64,000 nucleotides of DNA from an uncultured Treponema sp. (GTDB taxonomy: Bacteria > Spirochaetota > Spirochaetia > Treponematales > Treponemataceae), in assembly GCA_946186185.1 (NCBI GenBank), contig CAMHMJ010000005.1:62001-126000 (forward strand), written 5' to 3'. Each line of letters starts with the position of its first letter. Within the stretch, counting starts at the first letter, position 1. The position numbers and the translations under genes were made by a program. A model generated the notes under the pieces. The model had not been told where the DNA came from. It did no database searches and was given only the letters and a program-made list of their open reading frames with translations. Shown here piece after piece: positions 8,622 through 16,761 of this stretch.

Positions 8622-9239
8622 GTGAAAAACGCAGGAAAATCTATTGTACTTATAATGCTCATCATCATTATGGCCTTAGGCGGACTTTTGTGGTTCGACT
8701 TTCTTGGCGTTATTCACGTAAAAAATGTATTTTCACCTCTCTATAAAGTAATGGGCCGCGATCCTCAGGGGGCCGTTACTTCAACTTCTTCTCATCCCAT
8801 TGTTGGAAATCTTGAGCAGGAACGCCTTGATAAACAGCGTGAGGCCCTGGAGCTTTTTAAGGAAGAACTGGACAAGAGGGAAGAAGAAATTTCTGCCAAA
8901 GAAAAATTAAACGAACAGATAGCAGCGGAGCTTGCGGAACGGGAAAAAAGTCAGGAAGAACGGGAAAAAACATTCAACCGTAACGTAAAACAGTACGATG
9001 ATAAAAATGTAAACATCGAACAAATTGCGTTGAACCTGAACGGTATGCGCCCGGAAGCTGCGGTAAATATCCTTCTTGCGTTTGATGACCAGGTGTGCAT
9101 CGACGTATTAAGAAAGGTAGAAGAGCTTGCAAAGCGTGACGGTACGGCTTCCATGGGTTCTTACTGGCTTAGTCTTATGCCGGCTCAGCGGGCTGCTGAA
9201 ATCCAGAGAAAAATGATTTCAAAGCCTGAAAGTCTGTAG
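8622..9239 (+). CDS. flbB: FlbB, periplasmic flagellar collar/motor protein
   Basis: Spirochaetal flagellar protein. In Borrelia, FlbB builds the base of the periplasmic collar around the motor and is needed for stator assembly. The 205-residue protein has an N-terminal membrane segment (about residues 9-29). A long charged coiled coil follows (about 65-130, rich in E, K, R and Q). It ends in a compact C-terminal domain containing MRPEAAVNILLAFDD, which resembles the MgtE-N/MotE fold. I chose the GTG start, which has AGGAAAA upstream. An in-frame TTG 48 bases earlier lies inside the hexokinase gene and lacks a good ribosome binding site. The order flbB-fliK-flgD-flgE matches the Borrelia flgB operon, which supports the call. 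Confidence 0.82.
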   Translation: MKNAGKSIVLIMLIIIMALGGLLWFDFLGVIHVKNVFSPLYKVMGRDPQGAVTSTSSHPIVGNLEQERLDKQREALELFKEELDKREEEISAKEKLNEQIAAELAEREKSQEEREKTFNRNVKQYDDKNVNIEQIALNLNGMRPEAAVNILLAFDDQVCIDVLRKVEELAKRDGTASMGSYWLSLMPAQRAAEIQRKMISKPESL

Positions 9240-9264
9240 TCTGTATCTAAAACAGTCATAAAGC

Positions 9265-9298
9265 GGCAATTTGTCCGGTGAAAAACGGAGGAATTGCC
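9265..9298 (+). promoter_or_regulatory. Hairpin burying the fliK ribosome binding site
   Basis: GGCAATT (9265-9271) pairs perfectly with AATTGCC (9292-9298). Inside, TCCG (9274-9277) pairs with CGGA (9286-9289). The GGAGG of fliK (9287-9291) is thus in the 3' side of the hairpin, immediately before the GTG at 9300. The structure would limit translation of the hook-length regulator unless it is opened. Confidence 0.5.
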
Positions 9299-9299
9299 A

Positions 9300-10739
9300 G
9301 TGTCACTAACAACCGGACAAAATGTAGATTTTTCCCTTTCATCAAAAATGAATGTCAGCGAACAGTCTTTCAGTCTGCCTTCATTTAAGAAAGAGGAATT
9401 TACTCTTCCTTCTGATTCAAAATCTTTTGGTAAAATGGTTGAAGAAGCCCGTTCTGCTGCCCGCGAAACAAGCGATGTTAAAAAAAGTGCAGAAGAAAGG
9501 CCGTCAGAAAACCTTTCTCAGACAGAAAAAAGCCCTTCTGGAAAAGCAGAAAGCGAAAATGAAGGAAAAAAATCTTCGGTAAGCGCAAAAGATGAAGCGC
9601 AAAAAGAAGAGAAAACTGAACTTCATGAAAAGCTGAATTCAGATTCTGGAAAAGCTGAGAAAAAGCTCGCTTCGGCAAATAAGTCTTCTGAAATGAAGGG
9701 AAAAAATGCCGTTACGGACGCAAAATCAAAAGAAAATGTAAAAAATGCGCTTACAGATAAAAACGCGCTGAAAAATCAGAAAGAAAATCCTGAATTAAGC
9801 GAAAATCTTAAGTTTCAGAACGAAAAAAACGGCGTTAACAGAAAAGCTTCGGAAGAATCTGCCCTTTCTTCATGGGAAAATCTTGTTTCCCGCCTGAAAA
9901 ATCAGGAAAAAAACGGGGAAACGGAAGAAAACTCTGATTTCGTAGCAGAACTTGGTCAGGCTGCATCTCTTCTTTCTATGACGGGAGAAGTGCTTAATGC
10001 AGAAAAAACTGAGTCTGACGGGGATTTTGAGCTTTCTGAAATCCAGAAAACAAAAGGAAAAAAGACCTTCCTGGACAAAGATGAAAAGATTTCCGTAACG
10101 GATCTTCGTTCAAAAGAAGAAAAGCCTGCAGAAAATACAAAGAACTTAAAATTTTCTGAAGCAAAGATCGAAGGAAACAATGCTGAAATTCGTGTGAATA
10201 TCGCTGAAAATACGGCAAACGCAAATGTTCTTTCTTCGAACATGCAGACTGCTTCCAGCGACGGTTCAAATTTTCAGGCAATGCTTTCAAATCAGCTTCA
10301 GTCCAATGCCCATGAAATCGTAAAAGCCGGAAATATTGTGCTTAAAGACAACAATGTGGGCGAAATTAAGCTTATTTTGAATCCGGAAGAGCTAGGAAAC
10401 GTAAAAATCAGCCTTCACATTGATGATAAAGCCATCAGCGGAAAAATTATCGTAGAAAGCGAAGCTGCTTTTAATGCAATGAAGGAAAGCGTTCAGAGCT
10501 TAAAGGAAGCCTTTGCTTCAAGCGGTTTTGATACCGGTGCCTTTGATTTGAGCTTTGCAGGCCAGCAGAACGATGGAAGGGATGGTTCCTTTAATGACGG
10601 CGCAAATGAAAATACCCGGAACCAGTACCAGCGGGCTGTTGCCTATGAAGGACTTTATTCGGAAGTAGACGAGGAATACGGATATTTCCAGGAAATAAGT
10701 GCAAATTCCTTGCGGAATTCTGTAAACATCGTTGCCTAA
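9300..10739 (+). CDS. fliK: FliK, flagellar hook-length control protein
   Basis: Secreted ruler that measures hook length and switches export specificity; called FlbC in older Borrelia work. Residues 20-330 are a low-complexity, strongly polar region rich in K, E, S and N. The C-terminal Flg_hook domain, about residues 345-430, has the hallmark segment LNPEELGNVKISLHI. I chose the GTG with GGAGG eight bases upstream; the TTG six bases earlier is too close to that site. It lies between flbB and flgD, the expected position. The polar N-terminal part will align poorly with other species, so the identity rests on the C-terminal domain and context. Confidence 0.9.
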   Translation: MSLTTGQNVDFSLSSKMNVSEQSFSLPSFKKEEFTLPSDSKSFGKMVEEARSAARETSDVKKSAEERPSENLSQTEKSPSGKAESENEGKKSSVSAKDEAQKEEKTELHEKLNSDSGKAEKKLASANKSSEMKGKNAVTDAKSKENVKNALTDKNALKNQKENPELSENLKFQNEKNGVNRKASEESALSSWENLVSRLKNQEKNGETEENSDFVAELGQAASLLSMTGEVLNAEKTESDGDFELSEIQKTKGKKTFLDKDEKISVTDLRSKEEKPAENTKNLKFSEAKIEGNNAEIRVNIAENTANANVLSSNMQTASSDGSNFQAMLSNQLQSNAHEIVKAGNIVLKDNNVGEIKLILNPEELGNVKISLHIDDKAISGKIIVESEAAFNAMKESVQSLKEAFASSGFDTGAFDLSFAGQQNDGRDGSFNDGANENTRNQYQRAVAYEGLYSEVDEEYGYFQEISANSLRNSVNIVA

Positions 10740-10759
10740 AAATACGATATATAAAAAGA

Positions 10760-10772
10760 GCGGAATATCCGC
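10760..10772 (+). promoter_or_regulatory. Small hairpin between fliK and flgD
   Basis: GCGGA-ATA-TCCGC, a perfect 5-bp stem directly before the AAAGGAG ribosome binding site of flgD. It could stabilise or process the message at this boundary and help set the FliK:FlgD ratio. The role is inference. Confidence 0.4.
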
Positions 10773-10788
10773 ATAAAGGAGACGTGAA

Positions 10789-11238
10789 ATGGAAACACCT
10801 GTTTTGAACACTGTCATGAGTTCAAGCGAAAAGTTTGTTGTTGACAACGCTGTAAACTCGTTCAACAAAGCAAATGCTGTAACTGGCAGGCAGACAAGTC
10901 ATGAGCTGGGTAAAGATGATTTTTTGAAGCTTCTGATTACACAGCTTTCCAATCAGGATCCTACAAACCCTATGGAAGATACACAGTTTATTGCACAGAT
11001 GGCTCAGTTCAGTAGTCTGGAACAGATGACGAATATGAATGAGTCCTTCACACGCATGGCGTCAATGCTGAATGCAGAAAAGGCGTCAAATCTTCTTGGA
11101 AAGACTGTGGAAATCGACCTTGGGGACACATTGACAAAGGGAACTGTAGAAGCAAGTACTTTGGGATTGAATCCTGAAGTAATGGTGAACGGAATGTATT
11201 ACAATCTTGACCAGATAAAAGCGGTCTACGGTTATTAA
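10789..11238 (+). CDS. flgD: FlgD, flagellar hook cap/assembly protein
   Basis: Scaffold that caps the growing hook and lets FlgE subunits polymerise. The core FlgD motif is clear: LGKDDFLKLLITQLSNQDP followed by NPMEDTQFIAQMAQFSSLEQ, residues about 34-75. The second half is a short beta domain ending in a Tyr-rich tail. At 149 residues it is a compact version, shorter than the ~220 residues of enterobacteria but like other spirochaetes. The ATG has AAAGGAGACGTG upstream, a strong ribosome binding site. Confidence 0.94.
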   Translation: METPVLNTVMSSSEKFVVDNAVNSFNKANAVTGRQTSHELGKDDFLKLLITQLSNQDPTNPMEDTQFIAQMAQFSSLEQMTNMNESFTRMASMLNAEKASNLLGKTVEIDLGDTLTKGTVEASTLGLNPEVMVNGMYYNLDQIKAVYGY

Positions 11239-11260
11239 TTTATAGCAGGGGTAAACATAT

Positions 11261-12652
11261 ATGATGAGATCACTTTATGCTGGAGTTTCAGGACTCCAGA
11301 ATCATCAGACAAGAATGGACGTTATCGGTAACAACATTGCCAACGTGAACACCACGGGATTTAAACGCGGTCGCGTAAACTTCCAGGACATGATCAGCCA
11401 GCAGGTTTCAGGAGCCGCAAAACCGACTGATGAGCTTGGTGGTGTGAACCCGAAAGATGTAGGTCTTGGTATGACCATTGCCACAATCGAACAGGTTTTC
11501 ACTCAGGGTAACCTTCAGTCAACCGGCGTTTCTACCGACGTTGCCGTTCAGGGAAATGGTTTCTTTGTTGTAAAAAACGGAGAACAGAGCTTCTATACCA
11601 GAAACGGTGTATTCGGCCTTGATAAGGACGGAACCCTCGTAAATCCGGCAAACGGTCTTCGTGTTCAGGGCTGGATGGCCCGGGATTTGAACGGTGAGCA
11701 GATTATTCAGACATCTGCAACTCCAACAGACCTTGTTATTCCGGTTGGTTCAAAGGATCCTGCAAAAGAAACAAACAATGTTCTTTTTGCATGTAACCTG
11801 AACAAAAATACTCCGGAAATTCTTCCGGGAGCCGCTGCAAATGATGTTGCAAAAGGTACCTGGACAACTGAACAGAAAATTTATGACAGCTTCGGAAATG
11901 AGCATCTTCTTTCAATCAGCTTCCGCCGTGTAGTTGGAGATCCAAACGCATGGGACGCAACTGTAAATGTTGATGCTGACAATGCTGATTTTACACAGAC
12001 CCGCGTAGGTCTTGGTTCCACAGACGGAATGACAAATACCTTCCGTGTTGAATTTGATAACTTTGGTGCACTTCGCCGGGTAACTGATTCTTCTGATGCA
12101 GTTTCAAATGATTCCGGTGAAATCATTCTTACAACAAGTTATACAGTTCCTGAGGCTGAACTTGATGAGAACGGAAATCCCCTCCGCCATACATTCAATG
12201 TAAACCTTGGAACAATCGGTTCTTTCAAGAACACTATTACTCAGTCTGCTTCAAAGAGCACAACTAAGGCTTACAGCCAGGACGGATATACACTGGGTTA
12301 TCTTGATAACTTCAAGATTGACTCAAGCGGAATTATCACAGGTGTTTATTCAAACGGAACAAACCGCCAGATTGGACAGCTTGCCCTTGCAACCTTCTCA
12401 AATGACCGCGGTCTTGAGAAAGCCGGAGACAACACCTATGTTGAAACAAACAACTCTGGTCAGGCTAACATCGGTGAATCAGGAGTTGCCGGAAAAGGTA
12501 AACTTCTTGCCGGAGCCCTTGAAATGTCCAACGTTGATCTTTCTGAACAGATGACAGACATGATTGTAACCCAGAGAGGCTTCCAGTCAAATGCTAAAAC
12601 AATCACGACAGCCGATACCCTGCTCGAGACTGTCTTGAGTTTGAAGCGCTAA
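11261..12652 (+). CDS. flgE: FlgE, flagellar hook protein with lysinoalanine residues
   Basis: Structural subunit of the hook, the universal joint of the periplasmic flagellum. The N-terminal signature ([19 protein letters not shown], then [15 protein letters not shown]) and C-terminal helix ([20 protein letters not shown]) are typical of the FlgE/rod-hook family. Counting from the first ATG, residue 165 is Lys, 178 is Cys and 179 is Asn. These are the positions reported in Treponema denticola FlgE to form a self-catalysed lysinoalanine cross-link between neighbouring subunits. Two ATG codons stand in tandem; either could be used. The length of 463 residues is normal for the genus. A terminator follows, so flbD/motAB, which come next in other spirochaetes, are not here. 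Confidence 0.97.
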   Translation: MMRSLYAGVSGLQNHQTRMDVIGNNIANVNTTGFKRGRVNFQDMISQQVSGAAKPTDELGGVNPKDVGLGMTIATIEQVFTQGNLQSTGVSTDVAVQGNGFFVVKNGEQSFYTRNGVFGLDKDGTLVNPANGLRVQGWMARDLNGEQIIQTSATPTDLVIPVGSKDPAKETNNVLFACNLNKNTPEILPGAAANDVAKGTWTTEQKIYDSFGNEHLLSISFRRVVGDPNAWDATVNVDADNADFTQTRVGLGSTDGMTNTFRVEFDNFGALRRVTDSSDAVSNDSGEIILTTSYTVPEAELDENGNPLRHTFNVNLGTIGSFKNTITQSASKSTTKAYSQDGYTLGYLDNFKIDSSGIITGVYSNGTNRQIGQLALATFSNDRGLEKAGDNTYVETNNSGQANIGESGVAGKGKLLAGALEMSNVDLSEQMTDMIVTQRGFQSNAKTITTADTLLETVLSLKR

Positions 12653-12665
12653 TGGAAGCTCTGAA

Positions 12666-12736
12666 GTCAGTACCGCTAAATAATTACGGTACCTGACGGG
12701 AGCAATAAAGGTAATCTTTAAGCGTGTCCTGACGCT
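12666..12736 (+). ncRNA. Two stem-loops in the flgE 3' region, candidate 3'UTR RNA
   Basis: GTCAGTACCG (12666-12675) pairs with CGGTACCTGAC (12687-12697) with one bulged base. AGCGT-GTCCTG-ACGCT (12721-12736) makes a second stem-loop. The terminator hairpin follows directly. Three consecutive hairpins ending in a strong terminator resemble a 3'UTR-derived small RNA, but the stems may only protect the hook message from 3' decay. Low certainty. Confidence 0.3.
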
Positions 12737-12747
12737 GAAAATTATTT

Positions 12748-12780
12748 GCCCGGTTCTGATAAAGAGCCGGGCTTTTTTTT
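12748..12780 (+). terminator. Rho-independent terminator after flgE
   Basis: GCCCGGTTCT (12748-12757) pairs with AGAGCCGGGC (12763-12772), a 10-bp stem with one G-U pair. Eight T follow on the plus strand. It ends the hexokinase/flagellar transcription unit. Confidence 0.9.
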
Positions 12781-12838
12781 AGGTAAGCCAATTTTGGACT
12801 TAGAAATGTAAAACTCGTCGTTCGTCCATATTAATTTC

Positions 12839-14044
12839 CTACATTTTGAAGTTTGTGGAAATTGCACCGCTGAAGTAGTTTGAAACCGGGTTCCAGGCGG
12901 CACAGAGGGAAAGTTCAAACATAAAGAGGTTTAATGTTGCGCCGCCAAAGAGCTGAACCTGCATGTCAGCCATATCGAAATCCCTTGAAATACTTTCCTT
13001 GCCGTTCTTAGAGGCTGAATCGCTTTTTGTTCCGTCTATTACGGTTTTGTAGTTCCAGGAGTAGTCTTTCTGGCTTTGCGTAAGGCTAACCTTGGCTCCG
13101 GCGTAAGGAGTCGTAATAAAAATCTGTTTTGAAATCTGAGCCTGAAGGTAAACAGTGTTGGTTAAAAGCGATAAATCGGCATCCGTTGAAAGCGTACCGG
13201 ATTTTTCGCTCTGTCCGGTATAGGAAATTGTTTTTTTGGCGCTGAAGTTCACGCTTTCTTTCTGGTAAATGTAGCCGGCTCCAAGACTGACCTGAGGTAA
13301 AAGCAGGTTTCCTTCAAGAATTGCGTATCGTAAGTCTGCTCCAAAGGCTGTGTAACTGATTCCCCCTGAAAAATCATCGAAGGAAAGTGAATCAAACATT
13401 CCCGGAAAAGTTGCAGAGTAGAAAAGCCCCACATCGAAAGGAAGGAAGACGCCTCCCACTCGGCCTCGTATAGCCGCAGCAGGAAGGACAAACTGCCCCG
13501 GAAGTGAAAAATTGATTGCAATTTCGCCGTCTATTTCTTCCAGGGAAGCCTTTATCTGGTCAAAAAGAGTCTGAACTCCGTCAATTATAAAGGAAGTGTC
13601 GATAACAGTGCCGGTTGTAGTAAGTCCCACAGAAAAATGGGGCGGAAATGCCGGAAAAATCTTCCCGATGTAAGCATCTGCCTGGGTGTTCAAGAGGGTT
13701 GAGTTTTCAAGAACAATATCTTCAAGATTGTTAAGAATTGATTCCATTGAGGAGTTTATTTTTACCACGGAACTGTCTTTTGAAACGGTGGATGAGCCGG
13801 AAGAGGTGCCAGAACCGTTTTCCGTGCCTGAACTGGTTCCTGTTCCGGATTCCGATGAGGAACCAGAGTTTTCAGAGCCTCCGCCTGATGAAGTTCCTGA
13901 GGATGAGTCTGTGCCGGAAGAAGTTCCCGAAGAGGTGCCGGAACCTGCCGAAGTTTCTGAGCCTTCACCAGAGCTTTGTGCAAAAGCAGAAGGGAGAGAG
14001 GCAAAAATAAAAAAGAAGGCAAAACACAATAATAATCGTTTCAT
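12839..14044 (-). CDS. Secreted protein with Ser/Gly/Thr linker, probable beta-barrel
   Basis: I do not recognise a named family. The 401-residue product begins with a clear signal peptide (MKRLLLCFAFFFIFASLPSAFA, cut before QSS). Residues 23-95 are almost only Ser, Gly, Thr, Glu and Asn, in irregular SSGT-type repeats. The remaining ~300 residues alternate polar and hydrophobic residues and are rich in Tyr, Phe, Gly and Asn, ending in AISTNFKM. That pattern fits amphipathic beta-strands of an outer-membrane barrel. GGAG lies five bases before the ATG. It is the last gene of the leftward tmk operon, 67 bases after the desulfurase. Its downstream side lacks a minus-strand terminator that I can see. 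Confidence 0.6.
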   Translation of the reverse strand: MKRLLLCFAFFFIFASLPSAFAQSSGEGSETSAGSGTSSGTSSGTDSSSGTSSGGGSENSGSSSESGTGTSSGTENGSGTSSGSSTVSKDSSVVKINSSMESILNNLEDIVLENSTLLNTQADAYIGKIFPAFPPHFSVGLTTTGTVIDTSFIIDGVQTLFDQIKASLEEIDGEIAINFSLPGQFVLPAAAIRGRVGGVFLPFDVGLFYSATFPGMFDSLSFDDFSGGISYTAFGADLRYAILEGNLLLPQVSLGAGYIYQKESVNFSAKKTISYTGQSEKSGTLSTDADLSLLTNTVYLQAQISKQIFITTPYAGAKVSLTQSQKDYSWNYKTVIDGTKSDSASKNGKESISRDFDMADMQVQLFGGATLNLFMFELSLCAAWNPVSNYFSGAISTNFKM

Positions 14045-14111
14045 AAAAACTCCGCAAAAAACTCATTTTGAAGTCCTTATATTTTACACGGGTTTTAATT
14101 TTGTTTCAATT

Positions 14112-15368
14112 TTATTTTCTGTTAAACCTTCCGTTGATTTCAGTTACTTTTGCAAGAAGTTCATCCAGGTCTTCCTTTGTGGTAAGGGGGCCAAAGCTGA
14201 AGCGGACGGCATTTTCCCGGAGCTTTGAGTCTACCTTCATGGCTTCAAGAATCGGACGGTTGTTTTTCCGTGAACTGCAGGCGCTTCCAGTTGAAATATA
14301 GAAGCCTTCTGCGTCCAGCGCCCGCATCATAACCTGGCCGGGTATGTTCTGGAAGGCGGCCTGTACAACATAGGAAGAGTAATTTTCCGGTGCGGAAAGC
14401 CTTTCCTTTGGAATTACGGTGCAGCCTTTGATTTCAGAAAGGTCTTTTACAAAATTGCATGAAAGCTCTGTAAAATTTGAGTGCTGTTCAAGACGGTTTT
14501 CGGAAGCCTTTTCCTGAGGGGCTGCGGTACCCGGGCAATCTCCTGCTTTTACGCTGTTACCGTTATCAGAACCTTCTTTACAAACAGGAATGGCGTATTT
14601 TTCCATTACCTTAGAGAAGGCAAGGGCGCCGAAAACATTTTCGGTTCCGCTTCTGATTCCCTTTTCCTGTCCGCCACCACGCAAAAATGGTTCCAGGGCG
14701 TCCTTCAGGTACAAAATGCCGATTCCTCTTGGACCGGATATTTTGTGTCCGCTGAAGGCGGCGGAGTCAACGCCCCAGCCGGACAAATCTACCGGGATTT
14801 TTCCCAGGGCCTGAACGCAGTCTACGTGGAATTTGATTTTTCGTTTTCCGGTATCGGCTTTTTTTATGACTTCTGAAATTTCTTTAATCTTCTGGATTGC
14901 GCCAGTTTCGTTGTTTACCGCCATTACACAGACAAGAGCGGTTTCGGCGTTCAGCATTGAGCCCAGAGTTTCCGGATTTATGATGCCGTCTTTTTCACAG
15001 GGAATTTCCTTTACCACCCAGCCGCATTTTTTCAATTCGTTTGCCATTTCCCGAACGGCAGGGTGTTCGATGGAGCTGAATAAAACTTCACCCTTGTGAG
15101 GACTGTTCAAAATTGAAAGAAGGGGAATGTGGTCGGCTTCCGTTCCGCCGCTTGTAAAATAGATGTTTTCGCTTTTTACTCCCAGTACCCGGGCTGCCCG
15201 GTCTCTTGCCTGGTCTAAGACCTCTTTTGCTTCCTTTCCGGCACTGTGAGAACTTGAAGGGTTTCCCCATTTTTCCATGGTGATTTCAAGACATTCCCGT
15301 AAAATGTCCTTGTCCTGAGGGCTTGTGCTTGCCCAGTCAAAATAGTGGTGAGTCTGTGTTAAAGTCAT
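14112..15368 (-). CDS. Cysteine desulfurase, NifS/IscS family
   Basis: PLP enzyme that takes sulfur from cysteine for Fe-S cluster and tRNA thiolation pathways. The 418-residue protein has the FTSGGTEADH motif, His102 stacking on PLP, the PLP lysine Lys209 in SGHKISGPRG, the RSGTENV segment, and catalytic Cys364 in TGSACSSR. The active site is therefore complete. Residues about 264-296 form a polar insertion (Gly, Ser, Lys, Glu rich, with two cysteines) absent from typical NifS, between the large and small domains. It lies 11 bases after the preceding gene in a leftward operon; no IscU partner is adjacent. Assignment to IscS, NifS or SufS subgroup is not attempted. Confidence 0.93.
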   Translation of the reverse strand: MTLTQTHHYFDWASTSPQDKDILRECLEITMEKWGNPSSSHSAGKEAKEVLDQARDRAARVLGVKSENIYFTSGGTEADHIPLLSILNSPHKGEVLFSSIEHPAVREMANELKKCGWVVKEIPCEKDGIINPETLGSMLNAETALVCVMAVNNETGAIQKIKEISEVIKKADTGKRKIKFHVDCVQALGKIPVDLSGWGVDSAAFSGHKISGPRGIGILYLKDALEPFLRGGGQEKGIRSGTENVFGALAFSKVMEKYAIPVCKEGSDNGNSVKAGDCPGTAAPQEKASENRLEQHSNFTELSCNFVKDLSEIKGCTVIPKERLSAPENYSSYVVQAAFQNIPGQVMMRALDAEGFYISTGSACSSRKNNRPILEAMKVDSKLRENAVRFSFGPLTTKEDLDELLAKVTEINGRFNRK

Positions 15369-15379
15369 AGAAAAATATT

Positions 15380-16009
15380 CTAGTAACTTTTTGATTCCAT
15401 TGCAAGAAAATCCTTCTGAACGCCTTCAAGGCGCTTGATTTCCCGTTCAAGCATTTTTCCCCAGTCAAGGTCGCCGGTTTTAATCCGTTCCCGTTCGTCT
15501 TCCCAGTTTTGAAGCTCCGTGATGAATAAAAAGTTAAATTCCTTCACATTTGCTTTTTCCGCCCAGAGCTGTGCTTCCCGCCAGTATTCAAGGCCGGCTT
15601 TGTAAAAAGAAAGGCATTTTTCGATGTTTCTTAAGTATTCGTCCTTCCATGGTGCGTCGTAAAAATAGGCCACCTTTTTGTCAAAGGTGCGGCCTAAGCG
15701 CACATGCTGTTCAATAAGCTTTAAGTTTATGTGCATCTGAAAAAGATAGCGGTATTTTTCCCATTCCTTAGGATTCGTGATTTTTGCCCGGGCATAAAGG
15801 GGGTTACAGAAATCTGCCTGAAGGGCTTTTTCAAGCCAGTAAATGTTTTCAATGCAGTCATCCGGGTACTGCTGGTAGTGCACGTGGTACAGCTTGTACC
15901 AGTCTTCCTTGTATTTTATCATATAGGCGTCTGCCCTGTTCTGTGGAAGAACTGAAAATACGGTAAAGAGAAGGGTAAGTTTTAGTATCCAGAAAACTGA
16001 CTTTTTCAC
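15380..16009 (-). CDS. Secreted alpha-helical protein of unknown function
   Basis: Not recognised beyond its architecture. The 209-residue product starts with a hydrophobic signal sequence (MKKSVFWILKLTLLFTVFS, probable cleavage after RADA). The mature part is rich in Trp, Tyr, Lys and Glu and appears wholly helical, with repeated segments of about 35 residues reminiscent of TPR-like helix pairs (for example around NIYWLEKALQAD and CLSFYKAGLEYW). The start is a GTG; no strong ribosome binding site precedes it, which leaves some doubt. It sits between tmk and the cysteine desulfurase in one leftward operon. A periplasmic scaffold or motility accessory role is possible but not shown. Confidence 0.6.
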   Translation of the reverse strand: MKKSVFWILKLTLLFTVFSVLPQNRADAYMIKYKEDWYKLYHVHYQQYPDDCIENIYWLEKALQADFCNPLYARAKITNPKEWEKYRYLFQMHINLKLIEQHVRLGRTFDKKVAYFYDAPWKDEYLRNIEKCLSFYKAGLEYWREAQLWAEKANVKEFNFLFITELQNWEDERERIKTGDLDWGKMLEREIKRLEGVQKDFLAMESKSY

Positions 16010-16049
16010 ATTTTTTTATCGGAAAAAAAAGAACCGGACTTAATGAAAA

Positions 16050-16670
16050 CTACTTTTTCAGGCTTTCAATTTCCTTAAGAATTATCTGGTGGATTTCTTC
16101 CGGTGTTTTTTCAGCGTCAATGGTAATCACCTTCATTCCGCTGCCTTTGGGAGTTCCGTCGTATTCTCCGATGACCCTGTCAAAATTGGCTGCCGTCTGC
16201 TTCTGGTATTCCAGTTTTTCGTAGATTTCAAGGTTTCCGCCCCGGGATAAAACCCGCTTAAGGGAAACTTCCGGGTTTATCTTAAAATAAAAAAGCAGCC
16301 GGGGAAGGGGAAAATCCTCGTTCAGCTTTTCAGGAAGCGCCGTGCCTGCGCTTACCCCCTGATAGGCAAGGCTTGAAAAAATATAGCGGTCACTTACAAC
16401 GATTTTTCCGCTTTCGCATTTCTCATAAACTCCGCCTTTTCCCCAGATGTGTTCGCAACGGTCTGCGGCAAACAAAAATGCCGCCGTCTTGGGATCTGCT
16501 TCAAATTCACCCTTTAAAAGCCGGCGCAGGAATTTTCCGGTCTCAAGAGAGGTTGGTTCTGCGGTAATTTCAAGCTCGTCATCTGAAAATACCTCTTTTA
16601 ACTTTTTCAGCTGGGTTGTGGTTCCCGCTCCATCTATTCCTTCAAATACAATAAAATTGTTAATAATCAT
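16050..16670 (-). CDS. tmk: Thymidylate kinase
   Basis: Converts dTMP to dTDP for DNA synthesis. The P-loop FEGIDGAGTTTQ is at the N-terminus. The DRYIFSSLAYQG segment carries the conserved DR(Y/H) motif that positions dTMP. The length of 206 residues is typical. I chose the ATG preceded by AGGTGA. A GTG three codons upstream lies within that ribosome binding site and is unlikely. It is the first gene of the leftward operon and divergent from tamB. In the family the residue after the P-loop lysine-equivalent varies; here the loop reads GAGTTT, with Thr where many have Lys, as seen in several spirochaete and firmicute Tmk proteins. Confidence 0.92.
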   Translation of the reverse strand: MIINNFIVFEGIDGAGTTTQLKKLKEVFSDDELEITAEPTSLETGKFLRRLLKGEFEADPKTAAFLFAADRCEHIWGKGGVYEKCESGKIVVSDRYIFSSLAYQGVSAGTALPEKLNEDFPLPRLLFYFKINPEVSLKRVLSRGGNLEIYEKLEYQKQTAANFDRVIGEYDGTPKGSGMKVITIDAEKTPEEIHQIILKEIESLKK

Positions 16671-16702
16671 GAATTTCACCTATAAAAATGCCGATTATTT
16701 TG

Positions 16703-16731
16703 ATAGTATATTTTGGCGTTTTTTTTGTCTA
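16703..16731 (-). promoter_or_regulatory. Candidate promoter of the tmk operon
   Basis: On the minus strand TAGACA (five of six matches to TTGACA) is followed after 17 bases by TACTAT. An alternative -10, TATACT, would need a 15-base spacer. It lies about 35 bases before the tmk ATG, in the gap to the divergent tamB. Confidence 0.4.
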
Positions 16732-16761
16732 GTTGGAAGTCCCGGGACGATATTTTAATTT

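Noticed and set aside
12786..12794. GCCAATTTT after the flgE terminator, as another repeat end
   Set aside because: Only nine bases match, the neighbouring CTGAGA is missing, and there is no partner arm; chance is sufficient.
13686..14228. Plus-strand Pro/Glu/Val-rich frame opposite the secreted protein gene
   Set aside because: It is the complement of the Ser/Gly/Thr linker; the minus-strand reading has a perfect signal peptide and RBS.
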